A DNA stretch of 64,000 bases from Tipula vernalis (taxonomy: Eukaryota > Arthropoda > Insecta > Diptera > Tipulidae): NCBI GenBank assembly GCA_958295665.1, contig OY282559.1:259786245-259850244 (forward strand). The letters are read 5' to 3'. The notes beneath the pieces are model-generated. The model saw nothing but the letters and a program-made list of their open reading frames with translations. It was not told where the DNA came from and did no database searches. The position numbers and the translations under genes were made by a program. How positions within the stretch are numbered: the first letter of the stretch is position 1; each line of letters opens with the position of its first letter. Of this stretch, positions 56,509 to 64,000 are shown piece after piece.

Positions 56509-59060
56509 AATAGGTTAGGTTAGGGTGACTGTCCCGAGGACCGGCATATAGACACAAAAAATAGTCCGTAGCTATGCACGTAAAATTTTCCTTAACTCAA
56601 GAGTTTAGCAACCAAACGTTGAATACACTTGACGTCCACCTCATTGAGATCCGCCAGGTCATTGAGAGGAGATCCTACAAATTTCTATCTGCTTTGGGTT
56701 AGATGGGGACAGGTGCAGAGTAAATAGAGTACAGTTTATTCCTCCTTTTCATCCTCGCAACTTCTACAGTAATCATTCGAGACGACTCCTGGTCTCTGCG
56801 CAAGCTCACCTAAGAGACAAAGAGACAGTCTCCTGCAGCGGCTCCACGACCATACGAATATGACGACGCCGAAGTGTTAACAGCTGTCTAGTTCTTGACT
56901 GATATAGTTTTGGCCAGAACTGCCTAGTTCTAACACAAGAGCTACCATTAGACCATCTATAGTTCACTGCTCTCCCAGCTTCTTTCTGGAGCAAGAATTT
57001 ACATGTAGCAAGCGGAATTTCAACATTTACCTTACTTGGTAAAGTGAGGCAATTTATACCCCGGGAGCGCGAGTTCATCTGCCTTTTCATTTCCCGCAAA
57101 ACTGAAGTAACCTGGCAGCAGATGCGAGACAACTCTGGGCTACCTACGACATAAGGAAGTAAGATCGTAAATTTAGCGTTTTAATAGCGGTCTGACTTTC
57201 CGTAAAAATGCAAATATCCCTTACAATACTACAATATACCTCAACCAATCGACGGAGTACATTTTCGCGATTAATTCAGCATGAAAAACGCTTCAGTAGT
57301 TGGGGAGACGTAATGAGGAGTTTACATTCAATTTCTCACAGAAGACACCACCACACCACCATCCATTTTAAAACCATCCGTGAAGAAATTCAAAACTACA
57401 GAGTTCAACATCTTCTCTTCATTCAGCCAGTCCCCTCTGGAGGAATATCAGTACGAAACATGTCCTTAAAGGATGGTGACGGAATCATAAAATCGGTGGT
57501 GCCAGGGATGTCCCTTTTAAACAGAATGGATGAGTGTCCTGTATTATTACAGGTCCACAAAGAGATGGATTTGAGCCTTAAAGCTGTGCTCGCTGCCATT
57601 TGAATGCCCAGAATATCCAGGGGAATAAAATGAATAAAAAAAAACCTAATACCTGGATAGTGCTCCTGAGTGCACAACTAGTACAAAAGGTGGAAGTTTT
57701 CTAAATTTTCATCAGCGACTTTTGGTTGGCCATACTGTTTAAGGCTGGCCACCAAACAACAATCCCATATAATAGTATGGGCCATATCATTGAGGTAACC
57801 CAGATACAATGTGGGGTTCAAGACCCCATCTTTTTCCAATAGCGTTTTTACAGGAGTATAACGCTACAGTAGCTTTCTTTACCCTTTGTAACATATTAGG
57901 CTTCCAACTAAGTTTGCTCTATAAAATAAGACGCAGGAATTTAGCTTTATCAGTAAAGCTCAATTTAATACTATTTAAAATGAGAGGATCGATCGAAGTT
58001 TGTATTTGCTGAAGAAGAGGACCACTTCAGATTTACGTAGATTAGCATTTAGTTCACAACTGATATCCCATTTAGAAAGAATGCCAAGCACGCTTTAGCC
58101 TTAAAACCTCCAGGTTCAATAACAGGTCATTATTGACCAAGTTCCGAAGAAGGGGCGGCAAGACCCTACTTTGCGGTGAGATCACACCTGCGAATCTGCT
58201 AATGGAAGATTCGGCCAGCTTAGTCGGCAGTGCCCGAGTTATCACCACCGGTTTAACGTTTCTGAAGGCGCCCTCTATAACCAGAAAGGTTACCAAGGAG
58301 TATTCCTTAAGTTCAAGGGATTTCTCAATAGGACAAATTATGGAGTGTAAAGCGGTTTCCACCAATCTTCTTTTACGGTATGCGTGTTGAGATTTCTTCT
58401 ATTTAACTTTCCAGTGTTCTTAATAGAAAAGAACATAACCTTATAGGTCTAAAGTCTTTGGGATAGCAATGAGAGCTTTTTTCCGCCTTAGGTATAGATA
58501 TTACGATTACCGTTCCAGGCTGCCTCATAAGATAACTTCCAGTCCAAGTCAATGAAATTTGCTGAACATTCGCAGTAATAATGCCATCATACCCACACTA
58601 TATTAATCATGCCTATAATTTGAATTGAAACACCTAAACCCCTAATAGCAGTAGGCGTTTCAGGCGGAAGTTCGGATCACTTCGGAAAGTGGGTTGTCAG
58701 TAGTAACTCCAAAGAACCATCCGATAACTGGAGATGACTTGGGATGGTAGGATTTAAAAGCAGTACTTTACGTAGCCTCGCAGATTCCGAGGGCTCCTGT
58801 ATTTCACCACAGAAGAGCATCCAGCCTCTTATTTTGGCTCTTCTCTTAGCTTTTTGGTCAACCTTTTGCATTTTTGATGAGAGCTTTGGAGTATTTTCGA
58901 CCACCAAGGTGAAGTTGCCCAAGTTTTGCTCAAATTTCTATTCAGAGGAGACGCTCCCAACAAAGTTACCTGAAATGCACCAGATAGCTTGCCTACTAAA
59001 TCATCCAGCTCCTCTGTTCAGGGGTTTTGAAACCGGTATTGGCAATGAATTACCTTGAAT
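56509..59060 (-). pseudogene. I-like non-LTR element: RT, RNase H and C-terminal zinc knuckle
   Basis: Minus-strand order: the EN-RT linker AKIRGWMLFCGEIQEPSESA with PTIPSHLQLSDGSLELLLTT (58677-58922); RT as VETALHSIICPIEKSLELKE with IEGAFRNVKPVVI (motif A region) and PPLLRNLVNNDLLLNLE (58072-58365); the RT-RNase H joint PLDILGIQMAASTALRLKSI with SLWTCNNTGHS (57423-57600); RNase H GYFSFAGNEKADELALPGYK (about 57050-57120, the GNE.ADELA motif); and C-terminal RSCEDEE- and CTCPHLTQSR-like sequence near 56700-56760. The tail CCTAACCTAACC ends near 56509. It is heavily frameshifted; the catalytic YADD region is hard to see. Same family as 54614-55045. Confidence 0.78.
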
Positions 59061-60149
59061 ATTTCTAAAGGTATTCCAATAGTCTTTCCTCCTGTTTCTA
59101 AAAATAGCTTTATTTGTGGTTTCTGTAACCAATTCATACTGGAGATAGCAATGATCAGAAAAGGAATGGTCGTCAGATACTACGTCAGATACGATTTGCC
59201 AACGATATTGGTACTGCGGGACCAGCTATATTGGAACCTTTGTGCGTTCCCTATAAATTAGAGGGACTTGCTTTATACGAGCTTATGTTCTTCTTAATCA
59301 ATGCTGTTTGGGAACCAGACCTATCGGCCAAAGCTCCCTAAGCAGTAGTTATATTAGAGGGGCCAGCAATATTTTTACTTAAGTCATGTTTCGTATTTTG
59401 CCCTTTTCGTAATAATCCTACGAGTAGCGGAGAAAAAAAGTCCACCTGTGCAGAGATCCGCAATGCTCAGATAAGGCTATATGATCCGGAGGGTGCCAGA
59501 TATCCGGATACACCGTTAGAGATTGAGCTAGTTTTTAGACCGGGCCCCAGCCAGGCTTGTTCTCCGTACGGTACGATTAATACTTAACCCAGCCCAGTTA
59601 TTTAGCGCCGTGTTTTAGCCTAACCCATCCTGTTAAAAGAATGATAAGCTTGTTGCCCGGTGGTCATCGCGAGGAGGTAACACAAACACTTGTGGAAGCT
59701 GCAAGATACGGAGCTAACAACAACTATTAACTTGATTCCCCCAGACAACTTCACACCTAGACGCCAATTTCACAATAAGGAATCTAAAAAATTAAATTAA
59801 ATATAATTAAAAAACATAATTTATTTTAATTAATATAAGAAAATAGTGAAATAATCCTTAGTGATCGCAATTTACTTTGACACGTTCCAAACTGTCAATA
59901 CGATCTTCCAGCAAACATATCTTAGTTTCGAGTTTATTAAGTTTTGCATTTAATCAAGCCAGAGCAATGCAATACCATGCAAAGTATTCGAATTAAAAAA
60001 AGTATTCGAATTCAAAGTATTCACCCGTAAGTCCCACATTTAGTATTCTTTATCATCATGTTTAGGCAATATTCTGAACAAATTCTTTTATTCAAAATTC
60101 TGAAGATTTCAAAAACTATTCAGTAATGTAACCGTCCCTCCAAATTTTC
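59061..60149. other. Possible 5' part of the I-like element, then AT-rich spacer
   Basis: Composition stays GC-richer to about 59760, in keeping with the upstream endonuclease region of the I-like element, but I could not recognise a motif. After that the DNA is AT-rich with duplicated AAAGTATTCGAATT near 59980-60010. Confidence 0.35.
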
Positions 60150-61260
60150 TATTAATCTCTTTAGAAGTCACTTCCTTATTTACTAATGCCGATAACCAAA
60201 TTGTAAAAAATATTATTAGTCAAAATTGGAGAAATATAAAATGAAATTCTAAATTAAAATTAAGAAAAATACAATTTTTTACAGCTTTGGATATCGTTTT
60301 AAGTAATTCAGAATTTTTTTTTTTGATAAGAAACTTGACAAAGAAATTTTTGGTTCACCTGTGGGTTCCCCCAACAAGTCCCATAATTGCAAATTTACTA
60401 ACGGAAAATTTAGAAATTTCAATTTTAAACTCTCTAGACTTTCAACCATTGTTTTATTTTTCAACCATTGAATATTTCCTACAAGCTTTTAATTCCATAA
60501 ACAACAGAATAAAATTCACTTTAGAAAAAGAAGTAGAGAACAAAATTTCTTTTTTGGACATTCTTTTGACTCATGAACCAAACGGCAAAATTTATTGTGA
60601 TTGGTAAAATAAAACTACTTGGTCTGGTAGATACCAAAATTTTTTTAAAACTCTTTTTACAAAACACTATAAATTAACACTATAAAAATTTTGACCGAAA
60701 AATTCTAAAGCTTTCCGATACTAAATTCCACCATAAAAATTTAAAAATTCTAAAACACACATTAAATGAAAACCAATATGTATCCGGATAAATTAAATAA
60801 TAACATATTTTGGAAACAAAGAAATTTTCACACAAATCCTGATTTTCAAGTCCAAACAGAAATCACACATTATTTGGCCATTCCATATATTAAAAATTTT
60901 TATGAAAAAATAAAACAGATTTTTAGGAATTAGCTATAATTTTAAAATTGTAGGACGGACGTGCAGCCACAAATTTAAATGACAATTTTTTTTCAAAAAT
61001 GAAACATAAAATACCTTTAAAATACAATCAAATATTGTTTACCAAGTATGTTGCAGTTGCAAGGCAACGTAAACGAATTTATCATCACGAAAGAGGCGCA
61101 AATCCAAATATAAATTCAAACATTAATGCACTTTCGCATTTAATCAGTTAGATAACGTCAAAATTCTCGAAAAACAAAAATTTTTTTAAAAAAATCGATT
61201 TTAGAAGTGTTGCACATTCAAGCAAGTTCAAATTCTATAAACATTGTAGAAGATTTTGCA
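60150..61260 (+). pseudogene. Penelope-like element: reverse transcriptase and GIY-YIG relic
   Basis: The main frame (60287-60607) reads VPPTSPIIANLLTENLEISI, matching the RT block G.PLSPi.AnL.me.lE. After a deletion of the catalytic YVDD region it gives FNSINNRIKFTLEKEVENKI with SFLDILLTHEPNGKI and, in shifted frames, TWSGRY and ITHYLAIPYIKNFYEKIK. Then come VYQVCCSCKA and DNVKILEKQKF near 61035-61180, which fit the degenerate CxxC part and end of the GIY-YIG domain. It is decayed throughout. The order RT then GIY-YIG is diagnostic of Penelope. Confidence 0.75.
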
Positions 61261-61888
61261 TAAATGGTAATTCGTATGATTTGTTTGTCTAAGTTTTTTT
61301 GCCTATACAATTTATTTTTGATTCTAAATGACTAGTGTGAAGTTTATGACAAATTGACAAAAAACCTTACAACAGCAAAAAAGTGTAAAAACAAGTACAT
61401 ATTACACTTTCTACACAATCTATAAGAAGATGGCTTCATATATTTTGTCATTTTTTGACAAAATTGTTTAGCTTACACTTGCTACAGTAAAACTTCCATA
61501 AGTTGAACTTTTATTAGTCGTATTATTCCATAAAACGAACTTTATTGTGGCAGGAACCACAATTTGTATTGGGAAGGAATTTCTATATATCGAATTTTCT
61601 TTAACTCGAAAAATTATTTTGGCAACTAGTGATTTGACTTATAGAAGTTTCACTGTAATTCGAAAAAAATTTAATTTTACATTCAAAATTTTTGAAAACT
61701 AAATAAATGTGGTGAGTTGTGTTAAAGCTCGAAGGTAAAATACTAAATAGTTATACAGAAGTATGTTTTAAAATTATAATAAAAATGAAATTTTTGTTAA
61801 TTTTCATAAGGCATTAAAATACAATACTGTAAATATTTTAGCTCATAACAAACGTAAATAGAAACATTTATTAACCAATGACATGTTT
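61261..61888. other. AT-rich spacer
   Basis: No gene is recognised. The stretch includes a TTATAGAAGTTTCACTGTAA phrase near 61640 that may belong to a DNA-transposon end, but no partner was found. Confidence 0.35.
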
Positions 61889-62682
61889 CCTGGATCTGAG
61901 TATGCCATCACATTGGTATGCATTTAGTGGATAATATAAAGTAATCGCCATATTAACGCGACCCTCAACAAACCGGTGGTCGATTTTACAATAAGACATA
62001 CACTAAAATTAAGTGTAGTGTATATTCGAAGGCCAATAACAGGCCATCGTAGAGATTGTTCCCTGGATCTGATGCCATCACATTGGTATACATTTAGTGG
62101 ATAATATAAAGTAATCGCCATATTAGCGCGACCCTCAACAAACCGGTGGTCGATTTTACAATAAGACATACACTAAAATTATGTGTAGTGTATTTTCGAA
62201 GGCCAATAACAGGCCATCGTAGAGATTGTTTCCTGGATCTGAGTATGGTATCACATTGGTATGCATTTAGTGGATAGTATAAAGTAATCGCCATATTAAC
62301 GCGACCCTCAACAAACCGGTGGTCGATTTTACAATAAGACATACACTAAAATTATGTGTAGTGTATTTTCGAAGGCCAATAACAGGCCATCGTAGAGATT
62401 GTTTCCTGGATCTGAGTATGTTATCACACTGCTATGCATTTAGTGGATAGTATAAAGTAATCGCCATATTAACGCGACCCTCAACAAACCGGTGGTCGAT
62501 TTTACAATAAGACATACACTAAAATTATGTGTAGTGTATATTCGAAGGCCAATAACAGGCCATCGTAGAGATTGTTCCCTGGATCTGAGTATGCCATCAC
62601 ATTGGTATGCATTTAGTGGATAGTATAAAGTAATCGCCATATTAACGCGACCCTCAACAAACTGGTGGTCGATTTTACAACA
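61889..62682 (+). repeat. ~172-bp tandem array, 4.6 copies
   Basis: Units start with CCTGGATCTGA-type sequence at 61889, 62062, 62232, 62405 and 62578 (periods 170-173). They contain AACAAACCGGTGGTCGATTT and GGCCAATAACAGGCCATCGT. Copies are very similar, so amplification is fairly recent. Open frames here are translations of the repeat. The array lies about 520 bp upstream of a transposase-like ORF pair and could be a subterminal or promoter repeat of that element. Confidence 0.93.
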
Positions 62683-63202
62683 CAGCCTTAGCTAAATCTG
62701 TGTGCTAGCGTATTCGAAACCGTTATAATTCAATAATCAGTTTTATTTTTTTTTCTATATTTCAACGGAAAGAGACAAAAAATTTTTTTTTGGTTTACTA
62801 TATAAAGAAAATTTTTGGTCGTTTTATTTTAATACGTTTTTTGACTTTGTAGAGGAATTATCGTTTGTGTTTTTTTATCGTGTTTGTTTTCGTATGCTAT
62901 AAAAAGTTTTTTTAAAAACTATAGACCCCGCTTTTCTTTGGACATCCTTTAGAAATTATTTTATTTGGAAATTTTTGTGAATATTGACCCCTCGCTTTCA
63001 TCTGGACATTCTTCAAATTTATTGTTAGTAATAATTTTCGTTTTTAAATATTGACCTCGGCTTGCGTTTGGATTTCTTTTATATCGGTTCTAGTTTTGTT
63101 TGTTGTTTCTGCGTTAAGCAGTAATTGTTCTTGTTCCAATAATAGGACCTCTTTAAATTAGTTTATTTCGTCTGATTCGTTTAAACTAATTATCTAAACA
63201 AG
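62683..63202 (+). other. Upstream region of the terminal ORF pair, with degenerate repeats
   Basis: Three related ~65-bp segments occur at about 62930, 62985 and 63045. Each contains an ATWGACCYCGCTT-like start followed by TTTGGACATYCTT or TTTGGATTTCTT. They may be regulatory repeats or protein-binding sites upstream of the ORF at 63203. No gene is seen in this stretch. Confidence 0.45.
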
Positions 63203-63520
63203 ATGGTTGGTAAAAAGTCGGCCAAATATAGTCATAAAAAGAAAAAAAATTATATTTCTGAAGATGTTTTGGAAACAGCGTTACAGCAACTATCAATTGT
63301 AGGGGAAATGTTAACAAAGGCTGATAGTTCCCTAATGAAAAATCTTTGTAGGCAACTAAATTTGCAAAATTCTTTGAAAAATCGAAATTATATTTGTTTG
63401 ATTTGGCGTAGAACACTTAAAAAACGGTGTTTTCATCCTATTACAGTTGACGAGGTTGAAAATAGAAAGGACAGTTCTATTGTCAGTGACACTAATATTT
63501 ATATGGATGAATTCAAATGA
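63203..63520 (+). CDS. Unrecognised 105-residue basic protein, possible transposon ORF
   Basis: The frame starts with ATG and is very basic at the N terminus (MVGKKSAKYSHKKKKNYISE). It continues with VLETALQQLSIVGEMLTKAD and NRNYICLIWRRTLKKRC. The basic start followed by a helical stretch would suit DNA binding or nuclear localisation, but I recognise no family. Its TGA stop overlaps the ATG of the next frame (ATGA at 63517-63520). In a eukaryote this is more likely an indel, an intron or recoding than true translational coupling. Confidence 0.4.
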   Translation: MVGKKSAKYSHKKKKNYISEDVLETALQQLSIVGEMLTKADSSLMKNLCRQLNLQNSLKNRNYICLIWRRTLKKRCFHPITVDEVENRKDSSIVSDTNIYMDEFK

Positions 63521-64000
63521 ATTCTAATTATGAGGCTGTCAAAGAAAAACCTGAAATTTTAATTATTGTACCTCATTCGAATGAATTAAAGGACATTAAA
63601 TTCGATATCGACATTAATAATTTAATCGAAATTAAAGGGTATCCGAAACATAATAACTCGAAAATTTCAGTAAAATGGAATTTTGTAGCGGAATTATTGC
63701 TTGGTTCCTCCGCGGTATTAAAATCGAAGGAAGAAATAAGATTAATAATATCAGGCGCATTAATTTCTTACAAAAATTCCTGTGTTGTTTCGTTCGATAC
63801 TATCCGAAAAAGAAACACTTTTCAAACAAATATAATTGTTTATGGTCGGTGTAAATATGCAACGCACACCCAAAGACACAAGTTCAGTATTGATACTCAA
63901 AACAAAATGAGTATCTATGTAACAGGAGGTCAATGTGATACCCATGAAGGAAATAAGGTTTTTGAGCAGATGCGTGGAAAACGATGTGTTCTCTTACAAG
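63517..64000 (+). CDS. Open frame running off the window; MULE-like or other transposase N-terminal part (tentative)
   Basis: From the ATG at 63517 the frame is open for 161 codons to the window edge without a stop, notable in AT-rich DNA. It contains EKPEILIIVPHSNELKDIKF, KISVKWNFVAELLLGSSAVL, and a C-H patterned segment NIIVYGRCKYATHTQRHKF then YVTGGQCDTHEGNKVFEQMR with a following RGKRCVLL. A Cys/His module followed by a basic RG(K/E)R segment recalls the N-terminal zinc-finger part of some animal MULE-type transposases, but this is from memory and not a firm match. It probably belongs to the same gene as the preceding ORF. The catalytic domain, if present, lies beyond the window. Confidence 0.42.
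   Translation, partial: MNSNYEAVKEKPEILIIVPHSNELKDIKFDIDINNLIEIKGYPKHNNSKISVKWNFVAELLLGSSAVLKSKEEIRLIISGALISYKNSCVVSFDTIRKRNTFQTNIIVYGRCKYATHTQRHKFSIDTQNKMSIYVTGGQCDTHEGNKVFEQMRGKRCVLLQ

Noticed and set aside
57208..57603. 131-codon plus-strand ORF
   Set aside because: Antisense to the RT-RNase H joint of the minus-strand I-like element, which explains the open frame.

Overview
This window looks like an insect genome, most likely a brachyceran fly. It is strongly A+T-rich by eye, has no bacterial-style operons, and nearly every recognisable protein relic belongs to a family typical of fly repetitive DNA: Ty3/Gypsy (including an Osvaldo/Ulysses-like element), BEL/Pao, Jockey/CR1/I-type non-LTR elements, Penelope, mariner, and piggyBac- and Harbinger-type MITEs. 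I found no convincing host gene. It reads as a dense transposon graveyard, probably pericentromeric or otherwise repeat-rich. The species assignment is inference.

Layout. 0-4.2 kb: a long open transposase-like ORF (Tnp2/CACTA-like) and a mariner stub. 4.27-12.5 kb: element A, a structurally complete but decayed Gypsy element on the minus strand (two LTRs, Lys-type PBS, gag, protease, RT/RNase H, integrase). 12.75-13.2 kb: a solo LTR of element B. 13.65-16.6 kb: the 5' part of a BEL/Pao element with part of its RT deleted. 17.3-17.6 kb: an RNase H relic with a (TAA)n tail. 17.7-21.3 kb: featureless AT-rich DNA.

21.29-33.46 kb: element D, a small Gypsy element with a perfect 5-bp target duplication. 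Its gag is split by a 9.4-kb giant palindrome (22678-32121) with arms of about 2.4-2.7 kb and a 3-bp target duplication. The arms carry mirrored copies of a smaller foldback element with tandem subrepeats and of a MITE. The right arm alone contains a further MITE with its own 7-bp duplication. The spacer holds an (AT)n tract and two non-LTR fragments in opposite orientations. This nested stack gives a readable relative chronology and is the most unusual structure in the window.

33.6-40.5 kb: a Jockey fragment, a ~168-bp tandem array, a palindromic MITE, a Gypsy gag/protease fragment (element C), a ~180-bp satellite ending in an inverted copy of its own start, and an endonuclease fragment abutting a MITE. 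40.98-44.46 kb: element B, an internally deleted Gypsy element with a piggyBac-type MITE in gag and a truncated 3' LTR. 46.5-53.3 kb: non-LTR elements, including a nearly full-length PHD-finger-bearing CR1-like element. 53.6-61.3 kb: a Harbinger-type MITE, two I-like RNase H elements in opposite orientations, and two Penelope relics. 61.9-64 kb: a ~172-bp tandem array followed by two overlapping ORFs, the second still open at the window edge.

The genes do not form a pathway. The biology is transposition, nesting, deletion and repeat amplification. All family calls come from reading motifs by eye; no database search was run.
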